A stretch of 64,000 nucleotides of DNA. Origin: Aquimarina acroporae. GTDB lineage: Bacteria > Bacteroidota > Bacteroidia > Flavobacteriales > Flavobacteriaceae. Numbering within the stretch: position 1 is the stretch's first letter; the number at the start of each line of letters is the position of its first letter. Location of the stretch: assembly GCF_023195925.1 (NCBI RefSeq), contig NZ_JALPRE010000016.1:81729-145728 (forward strand), in the 5' to 3' direction. Both the position numbers and the translations under genes were made by a program. Shown piece after piece: positions 9,010 to 15,750 of the stretch. Below the pieces are notes generated by a model that worked only from the letters and a program-made list of their open reading frames with translations, was not told the DNA's origin and ran no database searches.

Positions 9010-10176
9010 ATGAAAACACAAAATCTGATGAATTTAGCAAAAGCTACCACACTTAGTCTTGGGTTATTTTTTGCTTCATGTTCAAACGAAAGCTTTGATG
9101 AAGTTCCTGATCAAACAGGAGAAACACCTAATTTAATCGAAAAATTCTTTCTGGGAGAATCTATTGAGGTAGAGGATGTAGGCAAAGGAATTTACCGACA
9201 TGGTGATATCTTATTTAGCTCAGAACAATTGACTGATGAGTCTATTAATTTTGACAAAAAACCTATTCCGGGAGAAGTTGATGCCAAACTAGGTCTTGAA
9301 GGTGGAGTAAGAAAATGGCCTAATAACACTATTATTTATGTATTAGACAACAGCTTAACTAGCAATCAAAGACAAGTTACCGAAAGTTCTATGCAAGAAT
9401 GGAGGACCAAAACCAATATTAGGTTCAAAGAAAGAACCAATGAAAATTATTATGTAACTATTAGAAACAGTGGAAGAGACTGTAACTGTGCTTCTGCCAG
9501 CCTGGGAGTTCAAGGCACTCGAGGTACTATTAATATGGGTATTAGAACGGGTACTGGAGTTATGATTCATGAGATAGGACATACGCTAGGTTATCTTCAT
9601 GAGCAAAATCGTAGTGATAGAGATCAATTTGTCAATATTTTTCCAGAGAATATTCAAGATGGTGCGCTTAGTCAATTCAGAAAAAGTAACAACTCGATCA
9701 ACCCAGGAGCCTTTGACGTAGCCTCCATAATGATCTACAGCAGTTTTACCTTTAGTAAAAATGGACAACCTGTTATGTTAGAAAAAGATGGTAGCCGTAT
9801 TCCGTTTAGAAGCAGATTATCTGCGTTGGATATTTCTGGAACAAATCAACTTTACCCTACTGGAGATGGCGGTGGCGACGGTGGAGGAAATACCGATATC
9901 TGTGAAGGAGTAGATGAATGGGTAAGCGGAAGACAATACAATGTTGGAGATAAAGTGACGTATCAAGGATCTTTATATGAAAGAGATTTTACAAGATGGA
10001 ATCGCATTGGAGAATGTGAAACTACAACTCCCCCACCAGCTGACATTTGCGACGGAGTATCCCCTTACAGTAGAAGCAGAAGCTATGCTCCAGGAGACAA
10101 GGTAACATACCAAGGATATTTGTTTGAATTGCAGAACAACTTTAGATGGTTAAATAGCGGTAGATGCGGAAGCTAA
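9010..10176 (+). CDS. Astacin-type (M12A) zinc metalloprotease lipoprotein with two CBM5/12-like modules
   Basis: A 388-residue exported protease. The N terminus is a lipoprotein signal (LGLFFASC, Cys near 24), followed by a propeptide-like region. The astacin zinc signature HEIGHTLGYLHEQNRSDRD starts at residue 187: His187, His191 and His197 bind zinc, and Glu188 is the catalytic base. The Met-turn is SIMIYSS near 240, with Ile in place of the usual His before the Tyr. After a Gly/Asp linker come two modules (about 296-333 and 346-387), each with C-(D/E)GV, the core Y-x-x-GDKVTYQG and a terminal Cys; this is the chitin-binding CBM5/12 pattern. The protein is therefore likely to be tethered to, or released onto, chitin-rich or cuticular material. 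Substrate is inferred, not shown. Confidence 0.92.
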   Translation: MKTQNLMNLAKATTLSLGLFFASCSNESFDEVPDQTGETPNLIEKFFLGESIEVEDVGKGIYRHGDILFSSEQLTDESINFDKKPIPGEVDAKLGLEGGVRKWPNNTIIYVLDNSLTSNQRQVTESSMQEWRTKTNIRFKERTNENYYVTIRNSGRDCNCASASLGVQGTRGTINMGIRTGTGVMIHEIGHTLGYLHEQNRSDRDQFVNIFPENIQDGALSQFRKSNNSINPGAFDVASIMIYSSFTFSKNGQPVMLEKDGSRIPFRSRLSALDISGTNQLYPTGDGGGDGGGNTDICEGVDEWVSGRQYNVGDKVTYQGSLYERDFTRWNRIGECETTTPPPADICDGVSPYSRSRSYAPGDKVTYQGYLFELQNNFRWLNSGRCGS

Positions 10177-10204
10177 ATACCAAAGTACATACAAACTACT
10201 ACAA

Positions 10205-10237
10205 TAAAACCCTGAGAAACTTTTTCTCAGGGTTTTA
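10205..10237. terminator. Bidirectional terminator between astacin gene and asnB
   Basis: Perfect 15-bp inverted repeat (10205-10219 with 10223-10237), loop of 3 nt, A/T tracts on both sides, between two convergent genes. Confidence 0.9.
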
Positions 10238-10287
10238 AAATCTCAATTAAACTCAACTTCAGCTAATAAATAAACTGATTTCTTCAA

Positions 10288-11973
10288 TTATATTACTTCT
10301 TCAAAAGACTCATAAGCCTCCTCGTGAACATTGGCCACTGCTCTTCCACTTGGATCATTCATATTCTTGAATGCTTCATCCCATTCTAGTGCAATTTTGG
10401 TACTACATGCAACAGAAGGTTCTTGTGGCACACTTAACGCAGCTGCATCACTTGGAAAATGACTTTCGAATATTGATCTATAATAAAATTCTTCTTTGTT
10501 TTGCGGAGTCTGTATTGGAAATCTGAAATGCGCATTAGCCATTTGTTCATCAGACACCTCTTTCTCCACAACTTCTTTTAACGTATCTATCCAGCTATAT
10601 CCTACTCCATCAGAAAACTGTTCTTTCTGTCTCCACGCTACACTCTCTGGTAAATACGATTCGAACGCCTTACGAATCACCCATTTCTCCATGCGCTCAC
10701 CATTAATCATTTTGTCTTTAGGGTTTATTCTCATCGCAACATCCATAAACTCTTTATCGAGAAAAGGAACTCTACCTTCGATACCCCAAGCTGCTAAAGA
10801 TTTATTAGCTCTCAAACAGTCATACATATGTAATTTATCAAGTTTACGCACGGTTTCATCGTGAAACTCTTGTGCACTTGGAGCTTTGTGAAAGTATAAA
10901 TACCCTCCAAATATTTCATCTGCTCCTTCACCAGAAAGCACCATTTTCACTCCCATTGACTTAATTACCCTTGCCATCAAATACATTGGAGTAGACGCTC
11001 TAATTGTAGTGATATCATAGGTTTCAAGGTTATAAATAACATCTTTTATAGCATCTAACCCTTCTTGTATTGTAAATTTTATTTCATGGTGCACCGTTCC
11101 AATATGATCTGCTACTTTTTGTGCCGCTGCCAAATCTGGAGATCCTTCTAATCCAACAGAAAATGAATGAAGCCTAGGCCACCAAGCTGCATCTGCATCA
11201 TCAGATTCTATTCGCTTATCTGCATATTTCTTTGCAATAGCAGAAGTAACAGAAGAATCTAACCCTCCTGACAACAGCACCCCATAAGGAACATCAGACA
11301 TCAACTGTCTATGCACTGCTGCTTCAAGCGCATCTCTAAGCTCATCTATACTGGTCTGATTTTCCTTTACCGCTTCATAATCTGCCCAATCTCTTACATA
11401 CCATTTTTTCAACTCCTGATCTTTACTATATAAATAATGACCTGGAGAAAACAATTCTATTTTTGTACATACTCCTTCAAGAGATTTTAACTCAGATCCC
11501 ACATAAAAAGTACCATTTTTATCCCATCCCATATACAATGGAATAATTCCCATATGATCTCTAGCTATTAAATATACATCTTTTTCGACATCATATAAAG
11601 CAAAAGCAAAGATCCCATTTAACTCGTCAAGAAAGTTTGGTCCTTTTTCTTGGTAAAGCGCAAGAATAACTTCACAATCAGAATCTGTCTGAAAATTATA
11701 CTTCCCTTCAAATTGCTTACGCAATTCTCTATGATTATAAATCTCTCCATTAGCCGCTAATACCAATTTTTTATCTTCACTAAAAAGAGGTTGCTTACCC
11801 GAAACAGGATCTACAATAGCTAATCTTTCGTGAGCCAATATCGCCTTGGCATCAGAATAAATACCGCTCCAATCTGGTCCTCTATGACGAATTTTTTTTG
11901 ACATCTCCAATAATTGAGGTCTTAATACCTCTGCATCTTGCTTTAAATCAAAAGCACAAACAATTCCGCACAT
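10288..11973 (-). CDS. asnB: Asparagine synthetase B, glutamine-hydrolysing
   Basis: A 561-residue cytoplasmic enzyme making asparagine from aspartate, ATP and glutamine. The N terminus MCGIVCAF gives the catalytic Cys2 of the class II glutamine amidotransferase domain after Met removal. HRGPD (about 31) and the LAHERLAIVD and NGEIYNHRELR elements bind glutamine. The synthetase domain carries the ATP pyrophosphatase loop LLSGGLDSSV near residue 233 and GEGADEIFGGYLYF near 350. The length equals that of E. coli AsnB (about 554). It is monocistronic, and its promoter may be the near-consensus element at 12002-12009 (CATATTTG on the minus strand). Confidence 0.96.
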   Translation of the reverse strand: MCGIVCAFDLKQDAEVLRPQLLEMSKKIRHRGPDWSGIYSDAKAILAHERLAIVDPVSGKQPLFSEDKKLVLAANGEIYNHRELRKQFEGKYNFQTDSDCEVILALYQEKGPNFLDELNGIFAFALYDVEKDVYLIARDHMGIIPLYMGWDKNGTFYVGSELKSLEGVCTKIELFSPGHYLYSKDQELKKWYVRDWADYEAVKENQTSIDELRDALEAAVHRQLMSDVPYGVLLSGGLDSSVTSAIAKKYADKRIESDDADAAWWPRLHSFSVGLEGSPDLAAAQKVADHIGTVHHEIKFTIQEGLDAIKDVIYNLETYDITTIRASTPMYLMARVIKSMGVKMVLSGEGADEIFGGYLYFHKAPSAQEFHDETVRKLDKLHMYDCLRANKSLAAWGIEGRVPFLDKEFMDVAMRINPKDKMINGERMEKWVIRKAFESYLPESVAWRQKEQFSDGVGYSWIDTLKEVVEKEVSDEQMANAHFRFPIQTPQNKEEFYYRSIFESHFPSDAAALSVPQEPSVACSTKIALEWDEAFKNMNDPSGRAVANVHEEAYESFEEVI

Positions 11974-12236
11974 ATTTTTCTTTTTCTATTAATTGAGAAA
12001 TCAAATATGGTCCTATAATTACAAAAACGAAATAAAAAAACAAATATTAATTACATTTTAAAACCTAAAAAGACATATTTAAGCAAAATATGAAACTTAA
12101 AACTTATTATTGAAGGAATATGCTATCAATGTGTTATCTTCAAAGTTTTAACAGAATTTATAGACACGATTAACATTTCTCTTTTGAGTTCCCCTATATC
12201 TTTACGAAACTTAAATTTGAAATAAAAATTAGTATT

Positions 12237-12770
12237 ATGAAAAAATCACTCTTATTAGTTGCAATTATGTTTTTGGGTACATTATCAAGCATTCAGGCTC
12301 AAAAGTTTGCAGGACTACAAAAAAGTCCAACGGATATAACGTATGCAAAAGCCGATAGAAATGCTAAACCAGAAATCAAAGTAGTTTACAGCCGACCGCA
12401 AAAAAAAGGTAGAACCATTTTTGGAGATTTAGTGAAGTTTGACAAAGTTTGGAGAACTGGTGCCGATGAAGCTACCGAAATTAAAATATTCAAGGACATC
12501 AAGATGGGAGATAAGACTGTGAAAGCAGGAACTTATTCTTTATATACTATTCCAGGAGAAAAAGAATGGACAATTATTTTAAATTCTGATTTAGATAGCT
12601 GGGGAGCATACTCGTATGATGAAGGAAAAGATATTGCACGTATTAAAGTACCTGCTGCTTCTGGAGATGCTTTAGAAGTTTTCTCTATAGCTTTTAAGAA
12701 AGTAGATAAAGGATACCATATGGTAATGGGATGGGATACCACTAGAGTAGAAGTTCCTTTTTACATGTAG
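12237..12770 (+). CDS. Secreted DUF2911 family protein
   Basis: A 177-residue exported protein: signal peptide MKKSLLLVAIMFLGTLSSIQAQ, then a single DUF2911 domain recognised from the conserved run VVYSRPQKKGRTIFGDLV, the VWRTGADEATEI element, KAGTYSLYTIPGE and the C-terminal block ending TRVEVPFYM. The family is common in Bacteroidota and has no established function; a beta-sandwich is expected. It is a single gene with a strong terminator 23 bp after the stop. The sequence CTATATCTTTA about 35 nt upstream resembles a -7 element with one mismatch. Confidence 0.85.
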   Translation: MKKSLLLVAIMFLGTLSSIQAQKFAGLQKSPTDITYAKADRNAKPEIKVVYSRPQKKGRTIFGDLVKFDKVWRTGADEATEIKIFKDIKMGDKTVKAGTYSLYTIPGEKEWTIILNSDLDSWGAYSYDEGKDIARIKVPAASGDALEVFSIAFKKVDKGYHMVMGWDTTRVEVPFYM

Positions 12771-12792
12771 TAAGGAACTTAAAATATTGTAT

Positions 12793-12828
12793 AAAAAAAC
12801 AGCTTAGTTGAACTAAGCTGTTTTTTTT
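12793..12828. terminator. Strong bidirectional terminator after DUF2911 gene
   Basis: Inverted repeat 12793-12809 with 12811-12827; the real loop is about 5 nt (TTGAA). Poly-A on one side and poly-T on the other make it usable both by the DUF2911 gene and by the peptide genes transcribed towards it on the minus strand. Confidence 0.9.
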
Positions 12829-12893
12829 AACCCTAAATAGATGATTTTGATTACTCTGTGTGCACAAAAAAGAGTAATTAATACTTTTTTAAT

Positions 12894-12992
12894 TTACCTG
12901 TGAATTGCGTTACTAGATGCTCCAGGTAATTCACTTAGAAAATCCATTACAATTCTAAATGTTAATCTAAATTTTGTGTAAAATAGCCCCAT
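12894..12992 (-). CDS. 32-residue peptide P1 of a four-member tandem family
   Basis: A 32-codon gene ending in TAA. The translation begins MGLFYTKFRLTFR and ends FLSELPGASSNAIHR. It aligns without gaps to three neighbours at 13245, 13748 and 14105. Shared features are an aromatic pair at positions 4-5, a basic amphipathic helix (about 5-20) with Phe18, and an invariant C-terminal block L22-P23-x-A25-x-x-x-A29. There is no signal-peptide cleavage site and no modification enzyme nearby. A perfect -7 element (TATATTTG, 13017-13024) lies about 24 nt upstream, and the terminator at 12793-12828 lies downstream. Function unknown: a signalling peptide, a leaderless bacteriocin or a membrane-active peptide are the options I consider. 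Confidence 0.75.
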   Translation of the reverse strand: MGLFYTKFRLTFRIVMDFLSELPGASSNAIHR

Positions 12993-13016
12993 ATTCTTAA
13001 TTTATTAATTAATATT

Positions 13017-13171
13017 CAAATATAACATTCAAATTACTCACAATCAACAATTTTGACGGTTTTTAGACATAACCAAATATTTCATCGACAACATACACAA
13101 AAACCAAAATTAGGAGAAATCTCCCCAGAAACAGTTGTTGTTTTTTACTAGGAAAATGGGGTTATTTCCCC
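13017..13171 (-). promoter_or_regulatory. P1 promoter region with modular upstream elements
   Basis: Reading away from P1 on the minus strand: -7 element TATATTTG (13017-13024) with TTG 20 bp further out, TTATGTC (13066-13072), TTTTGTGT (13095-13102) after a 22-nt gap, and GGGG-N6-CCCC (13158-13171) after 55 nt. An extra GGAG-N4-CTCC dyad sits at 13113-13124. The same order and nearly the same spacing occur upstream of P2 and P4. Confidence 0.6.
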
Positions 13172-13244
13172 AAATCCCTAATATATAATAATACTAACTT
13201 CAACTAACTAACTTTTCCTTTCTCAACGCATAAAAGGAAATATA

Positions 13245-13343
13245 CTATCTATGAATTGCATTACTGCAAGCCGAAGGCAATTGCTTCAAAAAAGACTTTA
13301 AAGCTTTCAAATCTATTACCAAAATACCGTAAAATAACTTCAT
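13245..13343 (-). CDS. 32-residue peptide P2 of the tandem family
   Basis: A 32-codon gene ending in TAG. The translation starts MKLFYGILVIDLKALK and ends FLKQLPSACSNAIHR. It is the most divergent member in the C-terminal block: Gly24 is Ser and Ser26 is Cys, yet Leu22, Pro23, Ala25, Ala29 and the terminal NAIHR of P1 are kept. The codons used for conserved residues differ from those of P1, P3 and P4, as expected under protein-level selection. The promoter carries a perfect TATCTTTG (13370-13377). An 8-bp inverted repeat (13214-13240) follows the stop but lacks a U tract. Confidence 0.72.
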   Translation of the reverse strand: MKLFYGILVIDLKALKSFLKQLPSACSNAIHR

Positions 13344-13369
13344 AATCCTTTGATTTGTAATTTGTTAAA

Positions 13370-13537
13370 CAAAGATACTACCCATATACTGAGGGGTAAA
13401 AAAATTAACAGTAGTCAAATTAAATTTTAGACATAACTTAAATTGTTGACGATGTCTAACACAAAACAACATATTCAATGTTAATTTCTGAAGAAATTAC
13501 CTACGTTTAAAAAATCGTTTTTAGGGGTTTTTTCCCC
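13370..13537 (-). promoter_or_regulatory. P2 promoter region with modular upstream elements
   Basis: Minus strand: TATCTTTG (13370-13377), TTATGTC (13430-13436), TTTTGTGT (13459-13466; same 22-nt gap as at P1), GGGG-TTTTTT-CCCC on the plus strand (13524-13537; 57-nt gap). No TTG at -33, which fits dependence on an activator. Confidence 0.6.
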
Positions 13538-13650
13538 TTTTTCCCGCCTTTTTACATTACTTTAAATTATGTTTGAGCTCATAAAACATTATTTTTTTCA
13601 ACAGTCTACCCGACAATTGACAAAAAAAAAGATCTTTTCTCTTTAATAGT

Positions 13651-13690
13651 ATAAAAAAAGAGACCATACCATTTGGGGATAGTCTCTTTC
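13651..13690 (-). terminator. Terminator downstream of P3
   Basis: 8-bp outer stem AAAGAGAC/GTCTCTTT (13657-13664 with 13682-13689), extended imperfectly inwards, with a run of U on the minus strand; 58 bp after the P3 stop. Confidence 0.7.
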
Positions 13691-13747
13691 AATATACGTT
13701 GTGATAAAAAATTAATACTTTAAGTCACATCTAAGCACAAAAACGTG

Positions 13748-13846
13748 TTATCCGCGCATTGCACTCCCAGATGCTCCGGGAAGGTCTTTTATAAATCCAA
13801 TAAAAGATTTAAAACCTAGCCCTATTGCTTTAAAAAATTTATTCAT
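13748..13846 (-). CDS. 32-residue peptide P3 of the tandem family
   Basis: A 32-codon gene ending in TAA. The translation starts MNKFFKAIGLGFKSF and ends FIKDLPGASGSAMRG. It is the most helix-forming, AMP-like member: Lys at 3, 6, 13 and 20 alternates with Phe, Ile and Leu. It shares Phe4, Phe18, Leu22-Pro23-Gly24-Ala25-Ser26 and Ala29 with the others. It has its own terminator (13651-13690) and a near-consensus -7 element (TATATTTA, 13877-13884), but no GGGG-N6-CCCC box, so its control seems to differ. Confidence 0.75.
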   Translation of the reverse strand: MNKFFKAIGLGFKSFIGFIKDLPGASGSAMRG

Positions 13847-13876
13847 GTGTGAAATCAATTAAACATTAATTGGTAT

Positions 13877-13948
13877 TAAATATACTCAAAATGAAGCAGA
13901 TAGTAAAATCTAAAGTTCATAAATTTGCTTTTTTTGACCAATCACAAA
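13877..13948 (-). promoter_or_regulatory. P3 promoter region, degenerate version
   Basis: Minus strand: TATATTTA (13877-13884), TTATGA (13917-13922), TTTGTGAT (13941-13948; 18-nt gap). Weaker matches than at P1, P2 and P4, and the G/C palindrome is missing; the P4 terminator occupies the place where it would be. Confidence 0.35.
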
Positions 13949-14010
13949 TTTTAGCGACCACATGAATAGTATAATAAAAAACCTACTGTAAATTGAAGTT
14001 TTTTCTTACA

Positions 14011-14042
14011 AAAAAAGGTTGTTTAGTAAAACAACCTTTTTC
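14011..14042 (-). terminator. Terminator downstream of P4
   Basis: Perfect 13-bp stem (14012-14024 with 14029-14041), 4-nt loop, flanking A and T tracts, 63 bp after the P4 stop. Confidence 0.85.
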
Positions 14043-14104
14043 GCTATTAACATACTGGCTTATGCTTGTATACCAGAACATATGAAATCATTCATATGTT
14101 CATG

Positions 14105-14203
14105 CTACCTTCGCATTGCATACCAAGATGCTCCTGGTAATTCGCTAATAAAGCTCATCACCGATTTAAAATTTGATTCAAAAATTGTGTAGAATTGTTT
14201 CAT
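14105..14203 (-). CDS. 32-residue peptide P4 of the tandem family
   Basis: A 32-codon gene ending in TAG. The translation starts MKQFYTIFESNFKSV and ends FISELPGASWYAMRR. It keeps the aromatic pair at 4-5, Lys13, Phe18, the LPGAS block and Ala29-Met30-Arg31. At the DNA level the ELPGAS segment matches P1 with a synonymous change in the Pro codon. The TACTTTTA -7-like element (14231-14238) is 27 nt upstream, and a strong terminator follows. It is the outermost member of the array, next to queE, which is transcribed in the same direction 285 bp upstream. Confidence 0.75.
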   Translation of the reverse strand: MKQFYTIFESNFKSVMSFISELPGASWYAMRR

Positions 14204-14230
14204 AGCCCATTGATTTAAAATTACTTATAT

Positions 14231-14397
14231 AAAAGTAACAACCATCAAGACTCATGTCAAGTTAAAGATTAACCAAAAATTAAATATTCGTTACATAAAG
14301 GTAAAATACCGACAAACTACACAAAAAGTGTTAAAAAAATGGAGAAAATCTAAGTGTTTTCCTTCGATCTGATATTTAACTCAGGGGAAATTTCCCT
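14231..14397 (-). promoter_or_regulatory. P4 promoter region with modular upstream elements
   Basis: Minus strand: TACTTTTA (14231-14238), TTATGTAA (14291-14298), TTTTGTGT (14319-14326; 20-nt gap), then the palindrome GGGAAATTTCCC (14385-14396) inside a GGGG-N6-CCCT box (14384-14397), 57 nt further, as at P2. A separate TACGG-N5-CCGTA dyad lies at 14404-14418. Confidence 0.55.
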
Positions 14398-14487
14398 TAA
14401 AACTACGGATTAACCGTAATCACCTATTTACCAAATACTTGTAATTTCCTTTAAAAAAGAGAAAACCGTAAAAGCAGAAAGTTTTTT

Positions 14488-15117
14488 CTATGGAATATTT
14501 AGATATTTATGAGTTTGAAGAGATACCTTCCATTTAGGGTTTTGCATCACGTATTCTACAATAAGAGGTATTACTTTTTCCCGAACGCTCCATTCTGGTT
14601 GTAAATACAAAATACAATCCTTAGAAACTTTTGAAGCCTGTTCCTCTGCGAATTTAAAATCATTCTTATTATAAATGATACATTTAAGCTCATTTGCATG
14701 ATCATAGATATCTTCAACGGGAAGTTTTACTTTTTTTGGAGAAAGACAAATCCAGTCCCATTCTCCAGTAAGCGGATAGGCCCCAGATGTTTCTATATGC
14801 GTTTTGGCTCCTTTATCCTTTAATCCTTTGGTCAAAGAAGACATATCCCAAGTTAAGGGTTCTCCCCCTGTCACAACCACTACATTGCTATATTGTACTG
14901 CCTTTTCTATTATCTTATCTGTATCTGTAGGCGGGTGAAGCTCTGCATTCCAACTTTCCTTTACATCACACCAATGACATCCTACATCACATCCTCCAAT
15001 GCGCACAAAATAGGCTGCAGTACCCTTGTGATACCCTTCTCCTTGAATCGTATAAAACTCTTCCATTAACGGAAGCATTTTTCCTTGATCAACTAATTCC
15101 TGAATACTTTTTTGCAT
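14488..15117 (-). CDS. queE: 7-carboxy-7-deazaguanine synthase (radical SAM)
   Basis: A 209-residue radical SAM enzyme that converts 6-carboxytetrahydropterin to 7-carboxy-7-deazaguanine, a step in queuosine precursor synthesis. The N terminus has the substrate motif FYTIQGEGYHKGTAAYFVR. The cluster ligands Cys43, Cys47 and Cys50 (CxxxCxxC: GGCDVGCHWCD) bind the 4Fe-4S centre. VVVTGGEPL is the SAM-binding GGE motif, and THIETSGA and LSPKK follow. The ATG at 15115-15117 is chosen because an earlier in-frame start would overlap the promoter element TACCTTTG at 15125-15132. No other queuosine genes are in the window. Confidence 0.93.
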   Translation of the reverse strand: MQKSIQELVDQGKMLPLMEEFYTIQGEGYHKGTAAYFVRIGGCDVGCHWCDVKESWNAELHPPTDTDKIIEKAVQYSNVVVVTGGEPLTWDMSSLTKGLKDKGAKTHIETSGAYPLTGEWDWICLSPKKVKLPVEDIYDHANELKCIIYNKNDFKFAEEQASKVSKDCILYLQPEWSVREKVIPLIVEYVMQNPKWKVSLQTHKYLNIP

Positions 15118-15124
15118 AAGAGTG

Positions 15125-15132
15125 CAAAGGTA
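15125..15132 (-). promoter_or_regulatory. queE promoter -7 element
   Basis: Minus strand TACCTTTG, a perfect TAnnTTTG, with 7 nt to the ATG: a leader of only a few nucleotides. Confidence 0.5.
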
Positions 15133-15197
15133 ATTAATATTCACCTACGAATTCAAAAATGTGAACTACAAAAGTTTAATAGCAATGAGTATTCCTT

Positions 15198-15653
15198 TTA
15201 ATTTTTAACAGCAACACATTCTATTTCTATTTTAGCTCCAACAGCAAGCCCTTTGGCTGCAAAAGTAGTTCTAGCAGGTTTCTGTGGGAAGTACGTTTTA
15301 TACACTTCATTAAATAATGAAAAGTCTTCAATATCTGCCAGAATAACCGTGCACTTCACAACATCTTTCATTTCCATATTATGATGTTGCAAAACGGCTT
15401 TTATATTTTCAAGAGTTTGTTTTGTTTCAGCTTTAATACCTCCTTCTACAAGTGTTCTCGTAGCATGATCCATACCCACCTGGCCCGACAAAAAGAATAA
15501 ATTCCCAACTTGTACAGCATCAGAAAAGGGTGCGTTCATTTTTTTAGGTTCATGAGTTTTATGAAAAACTATTTCATCCGGAGTATTAACCGAGGAACTG
15601 TTGCATCCAAAACATAAAAGTAAAAGACAAACGAAGTATATTGTTTTGTTCAT
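15198..15653 (-). CDS. RidA/YjgF-family lipoprotein
   Basis: A 151-residue protein with a lipoprotein signal (LLLCFGC, Cys17) followed by a full RidA domain. Members hydrolyse reactive enamine/imine intermediates such as 2-aminoacrylate. The active-site Arg is Arg128 in KPARTTFAA and the Glu is Glu143 in KIEIECVAV, with the 15-residue spacing of E. coli RidA (R105, E120). A periplasmic or outer-membrane lipid-anchored RidA is less usual than the cytoplasmic form, so its substrate is open. It is on the same strand as queE with 80 bp between them, and the queE promoter lies in the gap, so they are probably separate units. Confidence 0.88.
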   Translation of the reverse strand: MNKTIYFVCLLLLCFGCNSSSVNTPDEIVFHKTHEPKKMNAPFSDAVQVGNLFFLSGQVGMDHATRTLVEGGIKAETKQTLENIKAVLQHHNMEMKDVVKCTVILADIEDFSLFNEVYKTYFPQKPARTTFAAKGLAVGAKIEIECVAVKN

Positions 15654-15750
15654 ATTTAAATTACATTATATCTTAACTTACATTAAAAGTAACCTATAAT
15701 TTCGATAGAAAAGTTAAGATTTATATTTTTATCAAAAAATTACATCTATT

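Noticed and set aside
12894..14203. Peptide array as a CRISPR-like repeat array
   Set aside because: The repeated unit is a 99-bp coding frame with only protein-level similarity, spacing is irregular (about 350, 500 and 360 bp) and there are no cas genes.
12894..14203. Peptides as type I toxins
   Set aside because: No antisense RNA promoter or SD-masking structure could be recognised over the frames, and the conserved polar C terminus is not typical of type I toxins. Kept open as a weak alternative only.
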